From Xanthomarina arctica (GTDB taxonomy: Bacteria > Bacteroidota > Bacteroidia > Flavobacteriales > Flavobacteriaceae): a DNA stretch of 64,000 nt. Positions 28,442 through 37,675 of the stretch are shown here, piece after piece (positions within the stretch are counted from its first letter, which is position 1; each line of letters begins with the position of its first letter). Where the stretch lies: contig NZ_BMFQ01000001.1 in assembly GCF_014638915.1 (NCBI RefSeq), positions 248,001 to 312,000 on the forward strand, in the 5' to 3' direction. Below the pieces are notes generated by a model. It was not told where the DNA came from, did no database searches, and saw only the letters and a list, made by a program, of their open reading frames with translations. The position numbers were made by a program, and so were the translations under genes.

Positions 28442-29140
28442 ATGGAATTTATTCCAGCCAGACTTCCTCTGTTCATAAAAAAAATATTCCCTAAATACCT
28501 ATGGCATATTTCGACAGAGGAAAAGGTCATGTTTTTAACTTTTGATGACGGTCCTACCCCCAAAATAACCCCATGGACGTTAGATGTTCTAAAACAATAT
28601 GGAGCCAAAGCTACGTTTTTTTGTATAGGAGAGAATGTGCAGAAAAATCCTGAAATATTTCAGAATACATTAGACCAAGGACATTCTATTGGAAATCACT
28701 CATTCAATCATCCCAATGGAAGAAAAACCAAAACTCAAGATTATTTAGAAAATGTTAAGCAAGCTCAAGAAATAATAAATTCCCAACTTCAACAATCAAC
28801 GCTCAACAACCAACAACCAACAATCAATACTCTTTACCGTCCGCCTTATGGACAAATAACAAAAAAACAAGGCAGAGAATTATTGAAATTGGGCTACAAA
28901 ATAATTATGTGGAGTGTACTTGCCATAGATTGGAGTTCCAATACAACAAAAGAAAAGTCTTTAAAAAATGTTATTAGGAATGCTAAAAATGGAAGCATCG
29001 TTGTTTTTCATGATAGTGAGAAAGCTTCAGAAAACATGCAGTATGCACTACCAAAAGTGCTTGACTATTTTAGCAAGAAGGGATATACGTTTAAATCTTT
29101 AAATCCAGAAGTTTTAGCGACTACACAAATTCTTGGATAA
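28442..29140 (+). CDS. polysaccharide deacetylase, NodB (CE4) family
   Basis: This is a predicted metal-dependent N-deacetylase of N-acetylated sugars. CE4 motifs are in order: TFDDGP (metal Asp), GNHSFNHP (the two metal His), RPPYGQ, IDWSSNT and VVFHDSE. There is no signal peptide, so a cytoplasmic or unanchored location is possible. It is coupled to the GT117 gene. Between motifs 2 and 3 lies an unusual low-complexity insert, SQLQQSTLNNQQPTIN (about 115-130), encoded by a heptamer-like CAACAAC tract at 28781-28828; without it the length would match shorter relatives. The 3' end overlaps the converging thioredoxin gene by 20 bp. Confidence 0.92.
   Translation: MEFIPARLPLFIKKIFPKYLWHISTEEKVMFLTFDDGPTPKITPWTLDVLKQYGAKATFFCIGENVQKNPEIFQNTLDQGHSIGNHSFNHPNGRKTKTQDYLENVKQAQEIINSQLQQSTLNNQQPTINTLYRPPYGQITKKQGRELLKLGYKIIMWSVLAIDWSSNTTKEKSLKNVIRNAKNGSIVVFHDSEKASENMQYALPKVLDYFSKKGYTFKSLNPEVLATTQILG
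28804..28828. repeat. in-frame heptamer tract (CAACAAC) inside the deacetylase gene
   Basis: Three near-perfect units CAACAAC, CAACAAC, CAACAAT and a partial CAAT. The unit is the reverse complement register of the GGTTGTT tract at 13671. It encodes NNQQPTIN. Confidence 0.8.
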
Positions 29141-29417
29141 TACCAATTAAGGTATTGGCATCCTGTTCGCCACTATGGCGCCATTTCATTTCGCCATTTT
29201 TATAGATAATTAATGTTGGTAGGCCTTTTACTCTAAGAGCTTCTGCCAGTTCCTTATTTTTATCTACATCAATTTTTATAACTTTTGCCTTATCTCCTAA
29301 AGCGGCAGCAACATCCCTTAAGACAGGATGCATGGCAGTAGACTGATCATTCCATTCAGTAAAAAAATCAAGTAATACAGGAATATCTACATCTATAAGT
29401 TCCCCAAATTTTGACAT
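29121..29417 (-). CDS. thioredoxin-fold protein lacking the active-site cysteines
   Basis: The 98 residues follow the thioredoxin fold: VLLDFFTEW, a helix, VIKIDVDKNKELAEALRV, the cis-Pro loop GLPTLIIYKNGE and a C-terminal helix. At the redox site, where W-C-G-P-C is normal, the sequence is W22-N-D-Q-S26, so both Cys are gone and no Cys remains anywhere. It cannot do disulfide exchange; a scaffold or chaperone role is possible. The gene stands alone and converges on the deacetylase with a 20-bp overlap. A sequencing error would not explain two lost Cys codons. Confidence 0.85.
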   Translation of the reverse strand: MSKFGELIDVDIPVLLDFFTEWNDQSTAMHPVLRDVAAALGDKAKVIKIDVDKNKELAEALRVKGLPTLIIYKNGEMKWRHSGEQDANTLIGIIQEFV

Positions 29418-29565
29418 ACTTTTTATGATTTAAGTCAAATGATTATATACAAACCTACGTATTTTTTTCATATATTGAATATATGCCTTATAAATAGTAC
29501 ATTTCAGCTAATCTTTAATATAAAAATAAGCATTTTTAAAGTTAGAAAACAACCTCAGTCTCTAA

Positions 29566-30795
29566 TTATGCCAAATCTTTAGATTTTTTTAACTCTATCA
29601 CGGTAATTTCTGGCCAAATCCCCACTCTACCGGGATAACCTAAGTATCCAAACCCTCTATTTACATTAATATACTGGCCCATTTCTTTATAAATTCCAGC
29701 CCAATATTTATAACGCCATTCTATAGGACTCCATTTTATCCAACCTGGAATTTCTATTCCAAACTGCATACCATGAGTATGACCACTTAAGGTTAATTGG
29801 TATTTATAATCGTCGCCAATAACCACATCTTCCCAATGAGACGGATCATGACTCATTAAAATTTTAAAGTCGTCTTTATCGATGTTTTCAGCAGCCTTTT
29901 TTAAATCTCCTGCCTTTTTAAAAACACCTCTTCCCCAGTTCTCAACACCAACTAAAGCCAAACGCTCACCATTTTTTTCTATAAAACGACTTTCATTTAG
30001 CAACAAATCGAATCCAATATCTTTCTGGATTTGTTTTAATTCCTCGAGGTTTGCCTGTTTTTCTTCCTTTGTATCCCACTCCACATAATCGCCGTAATCA
30101 TGGTTACCAAGGATGGAAAAAACACCATCAGTCGCTTTCAGTTTATTAAAAACATCTTTCCAAGGCAACATTTCTGAGGATTTGTTATTGACCAAATCGC
30201 CAGTAAAAAGAATCACATCAGATTTTTGTTCGTTAGCTAAAGCAACGGCATATTCAACTTTCTCTCTATCATCGAAACTTCCAGAATGTATGTCACTAAG
30301 TTGTGTAATCTTGTAGCCGTCGAAGGCTTGGGGTAAATCGTCAAAATGCAAGGTGTATTTTAGAACTCGAAAATCATATTTTCCCTTATACATACCATAT
30401 AATAAAGAAGAAAAAGGAATAGCGGCCAAACCTAAAGCAATCTGACTAACAAACCTTCGTCTAGAAGGCACGTGGTAATTTCTTTTAGAAGATATAAATT
30501 TATGGTACAAGCCAGCTATAAATCTAACAATATCCTCACTTAATAAAATGAGTGAAATTATCAAAGTAAAAGACAAAAAAGTTAGTAAAAATCCAAAGGC
30601 CCAACTTTTAGGTTGAGAGAGCACGCGACTATTAGAAGCCAAGGTAAATTCAAATATAAAATTACCTGCAACTAATAAAGCAAGACCAATAAAAATGAGA
30701 TATACCCATTTATTTTTAGTGAGGGTTTTTATGGCTTGGTAACCGTAAACCACCAAAAAAATATAGGCAATTGCCAAAAGAATGGAGCGTAACAT
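29566..30795 (-). CDS. membrane-anchored metallophosphoesterase
   Basis: Three to four N-terminal transmembrane segments (about 3-22, 30-50, 66-90, 116-134) are followed by a calcineurin-like phosphoesterase domain with the full metal-site series: QLSDIHSGSFDD, TGDLVNN, GNHDYG, SHDPSHW and SGHTHGMQFG. The C-terminus has VNRGFGYLGYPGRVG, typical of the YkuE/YaeI-like group. The substrate is unknown; lipid or nucleotide phosphodiesters are candidates. The ATG at 30795 is preferred over a TTG two codons earlier. It is apparently transcribed alone. Confidence 0.9.
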   Translation of the reverse strand: MLRSILLAIAYIFLVVYGYQAIKTLTKNKWVYLIFIGLALLVAGNFIFEFTLASNSRVLSQPKSWAFGFLLTFLSFTLIISLILLSEDIVRFIAGLYHKFISSKRNYHVPSRRRFVSQIALGLAAIPFSSLLYGMYKGKYDFRVLKYTLHFDDLPQAFDGYKITQLSDIHSGSFDDREKVEYAVALANEQKSDVILFTGDLVNNKSSEMLPWKDVFNKLKATDGVFSILGNHDYGDYVEWDTKEEKQANLEELKQIQKDIGFDLLLNESRFIEKNGERLALVGVENWGRGVFKKAGDLKKAAENIDKDDFKILMSHDPSHWEDVVIGDDYKYQLTLSGHTHGMQFGIEIPGWIKWSPIEWRYKYWAGIYKEMGQYINVNRGFGYLGYPGRVGIWPEITVIELKKSKDLA

Positions 30796-30898
30796 ATTCA
30801 AAATTTAAACAAAGGTAATTGAATAGTTTCATTCCCATTGATTTACAAAAAACTTTAACCATCTGTTAAGATATGCCTCAACTTGAAGTAAGTGATTT

Positions 30899-32305
30899 TT
30901 AAAACCATTTAATGGTTAAATCAACTATTTTTTGTTTCCAATTAGTATAAGGAGGCGTTAATAAATCTACCGCTCCAATGGTGTGCTGTTTTAAAACCGA
31001 TCGCTGATTAGCAAATTCTAAAAACCCAAAATAACCATGAGACTTTCCAATACCACTATTATTAGAACCTCCAAAAGGTAAATTATGATTTAAAAATTGT
31101 AATAAATTATGATTTACGCACGTACTTCCTGCTCTTGTATTTTGAATTATATAATCAATGGCTTTTTTCTTTTTACTAAAAATATAAAGAGCCAAAGGCT
31201 TTTCTTTTGAATTGATATAAGTTATAGCCTCTTCAATGGATTTATAGGTTTTTATAGGTAAAATAGGGCCAAAAATCTCTTCCTGCATCAAGGTTGCATC
31301 CTCCGTTAAATTACTTACTAAAGTTGGTTGTATATAACCATCTGATGCATTAAAGCTTCCACCAAACTCAACAGTACTTCCTTTAGACTTGGCGTCTTCC
31401 AAGCCACCTTTTAATCTTTCAAAATGTTTGTTGTTAACTATGCGACTATAAGAATTAGATTCTTCTGGATTTTCAGAATAAAATGAACTTACTTCGTTTT
31501 TAAAACAGGTTATAAAATCTGCTTTAAGAGACTCATGAAGAAGCACATAATCTGGTGCAATACAGGTTTGTCCTGCATTGGTAAATTTTCCATAAACAAT
31601 TTTCTTAACCGCTTTTTCAAGATGTGCAGAATCATCAATTATTGAAGGCGATTTACCCCCTAACTCTAGGGTTACAGACGTTAAATGCTGTGAAGCCGCT
31701 TTCATAACTATTTTTCCAACTGCTGGCGAACCAGTAAAGAAAATATGATTAAACGGTAACTTCAATAACTCCTGAGACACTTCCACTTCACCTTCAACTA
31801 AAGCAATTTCATTTTCATCAAAAAGTTCAGACACTATTTTAGCCATGACTTTAGATGTATGAGGTGTCATTTCCGAAGGCTTTAAGATAACCGTATTACC
31901 TGCCGCAATAGCAGAAACCAAAGGACCAAAGGTTAGATTGATTGGATAATTCCATGGAGAAATAATCAAACACACACCTTTAGGCTCATTAACAATATAC
32001 GAACTAGCGCCTAACAGAGCCAATGGCGTATCTACTTGTTGGTTCTTTAACCAAGATTTTAGATTTTGCTTTACAAAGTTAATTTCATCAATTACCGGGT
32101 AAAGTTCCGTTAGATCCGTTTCAAGTTGTGGCTTTTTAAAGTCTTTAAAAATAGCTTCCCGAATTTCCTGTTTATAGGTTACTTCAAGTGCTTTTTTTAA
32201 GCTATTTAATTTTGCAATCCGTTGTTTATAAGACGTATTTCCAATTTGAAACTGATTGGCTTTTTGCTTGTTAAATAAATTAGAATATGTATTATTATCA
32301 ATCAT
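30899..32305 (-). CDS. NAD(P)-dependent aldehyde dehydrogenase
   Basis: This is an aldehyde dehydrogenase of the class 3-like type, with a short N-terminus and a hydrophobic C-terminal tail (LTIKWF) that may touch the membrane. The catalytic Cys248 is in FTNAGQTCIAPDY and the general base Glu214 in VTLELGGKSP; NAD-site residues appear in ISPWNYP and FFTGSPAVG. The ATG at 32305 is used; a GTG 18 nt earlier would overlap cphA. It starts 7 nt after the cphA stop, so it is in the same operon. The substrate is not evident, and a link to cyanophycin metabolism is only contextual. Confidence 0.92.
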   Translation of the reverse strand: MIDNNTYSNLFNKQKANQFQIGNTSYKQRIAKLNSLKKALEVTYKQEIREAIFKDFKKPQLETDLTELYPVIDEINFVKQNLKSWLKNQQVDTPLALLGASSYIVNEPKGVCLIISPWNYPINLTFGPLVSAIAAGNTVILKPSEMTPHTSKVMAKIVSELFDENEIALVEGEVEVSQELLKLPFNHIFFTGSPAVGKIVMKAASQHLTSVTLELGGKSPSIIDDSAHLEKAVKKIVYGKFTNAGQTCIAPDYVLLHESLKADFITCFKNEVSSFYSENPEESNSYSRIVNNKHFERLKGGLEDAKSKGSTVEFGGSFNASDGYIQPTLVSNLTEDATLMQEEIFGPILPIKTYKSIEEAITYINSKEKPLALYIFSKKKKAIDYIIQNTRAGSTCVNHNLLQFLNHNLPFGGSNNSGIGKSHGYFGFLEFANQRSVLKQHTIGAVDLLTPPYTNWKQKIVDLTIKWF

Positions 32306-32312
32306 TTTATAA

Positions 32313-34952
32313 TTAATCTGCACTCATTAACTCTCCTCGAGATTCTTGTTCCTTAAACTTTTGAACCAAGGCCAAAGCATCCGGAATAACATCGCTACAT
32401 AAAATTATAAGCGATCCTTTAACAGCGTTTTTAACCGCAAAGGTTATGGCTTCCTTTTCTGATGGAATAATGGTTGTTTTCTTATTTGGATCTTTCATTT
32501 GAATACCATCATTCAAAAGCTTGATAAGTTCCTCTTCAGTTCTACCTCTCAAACGTTTATCTTGACGAATGATGATTTCATCAAACATATCGGCCGCAAT
32601 GCTTCCAACTTGATTTGTGTCTTCATCTCGTCTATCTCCTACTCCAGCAATAATTCCTACTTTTACGGTAGCATCTAGTTCGTCGGTAAAATTCTTTAGA
32701 GCTAACATCCCTGCAGGATTATGTGCATAATCTAAAAGAATGGTGAAATTTTCAAACTCAAATAAATTAAGTCTTCCTGGGGTTTGTGTTGCTGAAGGAA
32801 TGAATGTTTCCAAAGCGGCTTTCATATCTTCAATACTAAAACCTTGAATGTTTGCTGTTAAAATAGCTGGTAACACATTTTGAATCATAAACTTAGCCTT
32901 TCCTCCATAAGTTAGAGGAATATTTTCAGCTTTCATAATTCTCATTTTCCATTCGCCTCTACAAATAGTTACGTACCCATTTTCATAAACCGCAGTAATA
33001 CCACCAATACGTTGTAAGGCTTTTATTCTAGGATTATTTTCATCCATAGAAAATAAGGCTACATTACAGTTCACTGTTCTACGCATTTCATATACCAAGT
33101 CGTCGTCGGCATTTAAAATAGCATAACCATCTGGCAATACCGTTTCTGGAATCACTCCTTTTACCTTGGCCAATTGCTCAACGGTATGAATACCTTTTAA
33201 ACCTAAATGATCTGCTGCTACATTAGTAACAATACCTATATCGCATTTTTTAAATCCGAGTCCAGCACGTAATAAACCACCTCTAGCACTTTCAAGAACG
33301 GCAAAATTTACCGTTGGGTCTTTAAGTACAAATTCGGCACTGGCAGGTCCGGTACAATCTCCTGTCATTAATAATCTGTTTTGGATATACACACCATCAC
33401 TGGTTGTATAACCTACACGAAAGCCATTCATTTTTGCCATATGGGCAATTAATCGAGTTGTTGTAGTTTTTCCATTGGTTCCTGTAATGGCAACAATTGG
33501 AATACGTCCTGTATTCCCTTTAGGAAATAATTTATCGATAACATGTCCTGCAACGTTTCTTGGCAAGCCTTTTGTTGGCGCCAAATGCATTCTAAATCCT
33601 GGGCCAGCGTTTACTTCTAAAACGGCTCCACCAGTTTCAGATAAAGGTTTTGAGATGTCTGTGGTAGCAATATCAATCCCGCAAATATCTAAATCAATAA
33701 TTTTTGAAATACGTTCCGCCATGGAAATATTAGAAGGATGTACAATATCTGTAACATCTTCAGCAGTACCTCCAGTACTTAAGTTTGCTGTATCTTTTAA
33801 AAGCAGAATCTCGTCTTTTGGAATAATAGATTCCAAAGTGTATCCTGCATCTTTTATAATAGTAAGTGTTAATTCGTTAATTGTAATTTGTGTGAGCACA
33901 TTTTCATGTCCATAACCACGTCTTGGATCTTTATTAACTTCGTCTACTAATTCTTGAACAGTTAATTTTCCGTTTCCAACAACATGTGCAGGTGTGCGTT
34001 TTGCAGCTGCAACTAGTCTGTTATTGATAACTAGAAGACGATAATCGTCTCCTTTTATAAATTTTTCAACTATAATGGCGCCACTACGAGAACTTTCCTT
34101 AGCATGATTAAAGGCAACAACAGCATCTTCATAATTTTGAATATCGACTGTAATGCCACGTCCATGATTTCCATCTACTGGTTTAATAACTAGCGGAAAA
34201 CCAACATAGCGACAGGCATCTTTTAAGCTACTTTCTCTTCTAATAATATCACCTTTAGGCACTTCTACTTCTGCCTGTTCTAATAAGAATTTAGTATCTT
34301 CTTTATCGCAAGCTAATTCTACTCCAATACTACTTGTCTCACTTGTTACTGTAGCTTGGATACGCTTTTGATTTGCACCATAACCTAATTGACAAAGTGA
34401 ATATTTATTTAAACGAATCCATGGAATCCCTCTTGCTTCTGCTTCTTCTATAATAGAACCCGTACTAGGACCTAAACGAGAGTCTTCACGAAGTTCACGC
34501 ATTTTTTGGATATCGTCTGTCAAATCATAAGCTTCCCCGGAAACCAGGGCTTCGCAGATTTTCACAGAAACCTCGGCCGCAAAACGGCCAACAGATTCTT
34601 CCATATAAGCAAAAACCACATTATATACGCCTACTTCTCCATAACCACGTGTTCTCCCAAAGCCAACATCCATTCCTGCAAGTGTCTGAATTTCTAAAGC
34701 TATGTGTTCAATAATATGACCCATCCAGGTGCCTTCTTCTACACGTTGAAAGAAACCTCCAGGCTCACCAACGGAGCATCTATGTTCGAACATGGTAGGG
34801 AATAAGTTTTTCAATCTGTCGTAAAACCCATCTATTTTATTGGATGGTAATTCTTCCATCTCTTCGAGATCAAGAACCATAACTATTAATTTATGTCGTC
34901 TAACCGACCAATAGTTTGGCCCTCTCATTGCGTTAATTTCTCTTATTATCAT
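32313..34952 (-). CDS. cphA: cyanophycin synthetase
   Basis: This ATP-dependent ligase makes multi-L-arginyl-poly-L-aspartate. The order matches CphA1: an N-terminal domain beginning MIIREINAMRGPNYWSVRRH with GPSTGSIIEEAEARGIPW; an ATP-grasp domain (IKPVDGNHGRGI, about 257-267; EVNAGPGF, about 446-453) that adds Asp; and a Mur-ligase-like domain with the P-loop GTNGKTTTT (491-499) and DYAHNPAGM that adds Arg. At 879 aa it matches CphA1 rather than the shorter CphA2. It is followed by the aldehyde dehydrogenase; the cyanophycinase and isoaspartyl peptidase genes lie within 4 kb upstream. Confidence 0.95.
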   Translation of the reverse strand: MIIREINAMRGPNYWSVRRHKLIVMVLDLEEMEELPSNKIDGFYDRLKNLFPTMFEHRCSVGEPGGFFQRVEEGTWMGHIIEHIALEIQTLAGMDVGFGRTRGYGEVGVYNVVFAYMEESVGRFAAEVSVKICEALVSGEAYDLTDDIQKMRELREDSRLGPSTGSIIEEAEARGIPWIRLNKYSLCQLGYGANQKRIQATVTSETSSIGVELACDKEDTKFLLEQAEVEVPKGDIIRRESSLKDACRYVGFPLVIKPVDGNHGRGITVDIQNYEDAVVAFNHAKESSRSGAIIVEKFIKGDDYRLLVINNRLVAAAKRTPAHVVGNGKLTVQELVDEVNKDPRRGYGHENVLTQITINELTLTIIKDAGYTLESIIPKDEILLLKDTANLSTGGTAEDVTDIVHPSNISMAERISKIIDLDICGIDIATTDISKPLSETGGAVLEVNAGPGFRMHLAPTKGLPRNVAGHVIDKLFPKGNTGRIPIVAITGTNGKTTTTRLIAHMAKMNGFRVGYTTSDGVYIQNRLLMTGDCTGPASAEFVLKDPTVNFAVLESARGGLLRAGLGFKKCDIGIVTNVAADHLGLKGIHTVEQLAKVKGVIPETVLPDGYAILNADDDLVYEMRRTVNCNVALFSMDENNPRIKALQRIGGITAVYENGYVTICRGEWKMRIMKAENIPLTYGGKAKFMIQNVLPAILTANIQGFSIEDMKAALETFIPSATQTPGRLNLFEFENFTILLDYAHNPAGMLALKNFTDELDATVKVGIIAGVGDRRDEDTNQVGSIAADMFDEIIIRQDKRLRGRTEEELIKLLNDGIQMKDPNKKTTIIPSEKEAITFAVKNAVKGSLIILCSDVIPDALALVQKFKEQESRGELMSAD

Positions 34953-35209
34953 AAAATTGTATGGTTTTGCTAATTAAATTTGAACTATCGTAAATATACA
35001 GAAATGTTTGAGAAAAAAAAGTCATCTACAATTGTTTTAAAAAAGATAAAAAACCCTTTACCTGAAACGCAGATAATTGTATTTTAATTATTGAGGTTGC
35101 AAATTTAAACCTCCTAATAAAATTCATTTAAATTCTAAATAGTCCATTTCTATCCTGTGTGTTTCTATTAGACAAATAGACTTTCATTTTTCAAACAATC
35201 AATCTATAT

Positions 35210-35716
35210 TTATTGTTGGCAAACAGATTTTGTTAATGGGGTAGTTGAAGAATAATTTATAGCATTAATATCTTTAAACATAGTTCCTTCCTCATTTAAC
35301 TCACCATAACCTTCTATCAACTGATTCACTTTAAGCACAAATGCTACTTGTCTAGTCGATTCCTTTCCTTCCGATTTGAAAGTGTAATTCCCCACAAGTT
35401 TATCGCCTTCAAGTTGTCCTTTAAAAACACCTATGTTTTTGTCCTTTTCTTTTAAACTATATGTCAAAAACCCTTCAACTGGATTATCGTTTTTTGTGAT
35501 ATCTAAATTAATCATATTGCCATTTTCCTTATATAAATAACAGCCTATTTGTAGGTTATGGAGGTTTGGTGATATAACCTCAGCTTCTTCGATGGTTTCA
35601 TCAATAATTATTTCATCTGGTTTCTCTTCATTATTTTTACAATTAAAAAATAACGCAAGAATGCATGTTAATAACAATATTTTTTTGCTTGCTGGCAAGA
35701 GATTGGAATGTATCAT
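35210..35716 (-). CDS. putative lipoprotein, unknown function
   Basis: 168 aa. The N-terminus is a hydrophobic lipoprotein-type signal ending in LFFNC (Cys26; a loose lipobox of the kind tolerated in this phylum), then an acidic linker (EEKPDEIIIDETIEEAE). The rest is predicted beta-rich (GCYLYKENGNMINLDI, EGFLTYSLKEKD, LVGNYTFKSEGK). I do not recognise a family. The ATG at 35716 is preferred over an in-frame TTG just upstream. It follows the META lipoprotein gene by 18 nt, so they form one operon between cphA and cphB. About 257 bp without a gene separate it from cphA. Confidence 0.7.
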   Translation of the reverse strand: MIHSNLLPASKKILLLTCILALFFNCKNNEEKPDEIIIDETIEEAEVISPNLHNLQIGCYLYKENGNMINLDITKNDNPVEGFLTYSLKEKDKNIGVFKGQLEGDKLVGNYTFKSEGKESTRQVAFVLKVNQLIEGYGELNEEGTMFKDINAINYSSTTPLTKSVCQQ

Positions 35717-35734
35717 CAATTTAGGGTTTATATG

Positions 35735-36532
35735 TTAGTCTACTTTTTTAAATATAATTAAATTTTCGGAAGGATTAGATAGAGTCAATCTATTATTCTC
35801 AATAGAATATCTGATACTACTTTGAAGCGCTCTTAAAAACTCATACTCTTTGTTTGCTGGCCCACAAATCCTTTCGGTGGTTACCAAATTTGAAAAACGA
35901 AGTAAATCTTTCTCAAAAAAGATGGTTCCATTCATCTGATTACAACCTGCGAAACCTAAAAATGTGTTTTGTGCACTGTAAATTTCAATGTTTGGGAATT
36001 CTTGACTGAAATCTTTGTTTGTAATTTCCCTGCCATTTAAAGATTCGAGCACCCAAATATCGTGCAATCTATAATCCGTAATATATTTTCCACACCCTTC
36101 CAAGGTTTCATAAACTGTTTCTGTATTTTGCTTCTTTTCTATAGAAACGGCATAAGGAGAAATTTCGCCAGACATATCGTTTGCACACTCTTTTTGTGTG
36201 ATTTGAATTGCCATTTTACTAGATTCTGTTTCAATTTGGTAACGTTTCACATTACTGTCTTGAGCCAAAATTGGTTTTACATTAGGCATTCTAACAACAT
36301 TCGTTGGAGTTCTATAAACTATAGAATCACTAAAGATTTCAAGGCTCCAAAAAGGCTCTGAGCCAGATCCAACAAAATATGGTTTTTGATTTATTGTTTT
36401 AATTTCCTTTTTAGAAATAGATGTCTCAATTGAATCTTTCACATTAATAACAACTTCATTATTAAGCTTCTTCTGTTTACAACTTAGAATTAAACAAAGT
36501 ATCATACTTGTTAAAATCAAATAATTTTTCAT
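35735..36532 (-). CDS. lipoprotein with COG3650-like and META (HslJ-like) domains
   Basis: The lipoprotein signal ends in LILSC (Cys18). An N-terminal domain contains GSGSEPFWSLEIFSDS, the signature of COG3650-type beta-barrel proteins. The C-terminal half (about 155-262) is a META/HslJ domain: IWVLESLNG, GFAGCNQMNGTI, TTERICGP and LSNPSENLIIFKK. META proteins are envelope stress or inhibitor-resistance factors, but a precise role is unknown. It diverges from cphB and leads the two-lipoprotein operon. Confidence 0.82.
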   Translation of the reverse strand: MKNYLILTSMILCLILSCKQKKLNNEVVINVKDSIETSISKKEIKTINQKPYFVGSGSEPFWSLEIFSDSIVYRTPTNVVRMPNVKPILAQDSNVKRYQIETESSKMAIQITQKECANDMSGEISPYAVSIEKKQNTETVYETLEGCGKYITDYRLHDIWVLESLNGREITNKDFSQEFPNIEIYSAQNTFLGFAGCNQMNGTIFFEKDLLRFSNLVTTERICGPANKEYEFLRALQSSIRYSIENNRLTLSNPSENLIIFKKVD

Positions 36533-36606
36533 GAACTAAATTTAAAAAAACACGTATTAAAATTATCAATAAAATGATAATTATGATTTTTTTAACCAAA
36601 TAAGTT

Positions 36607-36614
36607 TAATTTTG
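36607..36614 (+). promoter_or_regulatory. candidate -7 box for cphB
   Basis: TAATTTTG fits TAnnTTTG and lies 22 nt ahead of the cphB ATG. No TTG is present at the expected -33 position. Confidence 0.4.
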
Positions 36615-36636
36615 CGTCCTAAATGAATAACAATTA

Positions 36637-37506
36637 ATGAGTCAATTTAAAATGAAAGGAACACTTATTCCTATTGGTGGAAATGAAGATAAAGGAATGG
36701 GAAGTGACGAAAAACACACCCTAGAATTTATAGGTGAAGGTATTTTATACCATGTTGTTGAAGAGGCTGGAGGTGTAGACGCTAATATTGTTATAATCCC
36801 TACGGCATCAAGTATCCCTAAGGAAGTTGGTGAAAATTACATGACAGCTTTTACAACTTTAGGCTGTAAAAATGTGACTGTTTTAGACATAAGAAGCAAA
36901 GCAGATTCTGAAAAACAAACAGCTATAGCTTTAATAAAAGAAGCCAATTGCATTATGTTTTCTGGAGGAGATCAATCTAAAATCACCAATAAAATTGGAG
37001 GAACCATGATACATGAAATCATGTTAGATCGTTTTCAAAATGAAGAAGGCTTTGTTATTGCTGGCACGAGTGCTGGAGCCATGGCCATGACCAATGAGAT
37101 GATTGCTGGAGGAAGTCCTACGGAAGCTTTTGTAAAGGGAGCGGTAACTATGTATAAAGGATTAGGGCTTATTCCTGAACTTATTATAGATACCCATTTT
37201 ATTCAAAGAGGCCGATTTGGTCGTGTCTCTGAAGCAGTTGCCAAGTTTCCAAATCTAATAGGTTTCGGACTAGCAGAAGACACAGGAATGATTATTAAAA
37301 ACGGAAACGATTGTACCGTTATTGGTTCTGGAATGGTGATTGTTTTTGATGGACAAAAACTAACTCATAACAATGAAAAAGTTTTAGACGAAGGCACACC
37401 TATGACCATTGCTAACTTAACAGTTCATGTGCTTTCTAATGGCGATAACTACAGTATTAAAAACAGAAATGTTTCTGTTCTGCCAATAGAAGCCGATTTT
37501 ATATAA
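36637..37506 (+). CDS. cphB: cyanophycinase
   Basis: This serine exopeptidase of the peptidase S51 family releases beta-Asp-Arg dipeptides from cyanophycin. The nucleophile Ser145 is in the elbow AGTSAGAMAM; SGGDQ at 109-113, IDTHFIQRGRFGR at 184-196 and GLAEDTG at 211-217 are the other family motifs. It has no signal peptide, so acts in the cytoplasm on stored polymer. At 289 aa it is slightly longer than the cyanobacterial enzyme. It is convergent with the isoaspartyl peptidase gene, which would split its product. Confidence 0.93.
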   Translation: MSQFKMKGTLIPIGGNEDKGMGSDEKHTLEFIGEGILYHVVEEAGGVDANIVIIPTASSIPKEVGENYMTAFTTLGCKNVTVLDIRSKADSEKQTAIALIKEANCIMFSGGDQSKITNKIGGTMIHEIMLDRFQNEEGFVIAGTSAGAMAMTNEMIAGGSPTEAFVKGAVTMYKGLGLIPELIIDTHFIQRGRFGRVSEAVAKFPNLIGFGLAEDTGMIIKNGNDCTVIGSGMVIVFDGQKLTHNNEKVLDEGTPMTIANLTVHVLSNGDNYSIKNRNVSVLPIEADFI

Positions 37507-37529
37507 ATTCCTTCGAAGGCAGGAATCTC
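37507..37529 (+). repeat. ATTCC/GGAAT hairpin element after cphB
   Basis: ATTCCTTCGAAGGCAGGAAT followed by CTC begins at the first base after the cphB stop codon. Arms ATTCC and GGAAT are perfect. Confidence 0.65.
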
Positions 37530-37652
37530 TTGAATAGAAGTTTTTAACTATAAAATGATTCTTATTCTTGAGTTCGAGCTTGAAACGACATCCTTTTCAT
37601 TTTTCATAAAAGAGATAGTGAAAGAATAAAGCCATAAAAATGAAATAAAGAG

Positions 37653-37675
37653 ATCCCTTTTTCCAAAGGGATTTT
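37653..37675 (+). terminator. hairpin between cphB and the isoaspartyl peptidase gene
   Basis: The 8-bp stem ATCCCTTT / AAAGGGAT with a 4-nt loop is followed by a short T-run on the plus strand. It touches the end of the converging gene. Confidence 0.45.

Noticed and set aside
37507-37675. A CRISPR-like or attachment-site structure between cphB and the isoaspartyl peptidase gene
   Set aside because: Only single hairpins occur; no repeat-spacer pattern or direct repeats flank the region.
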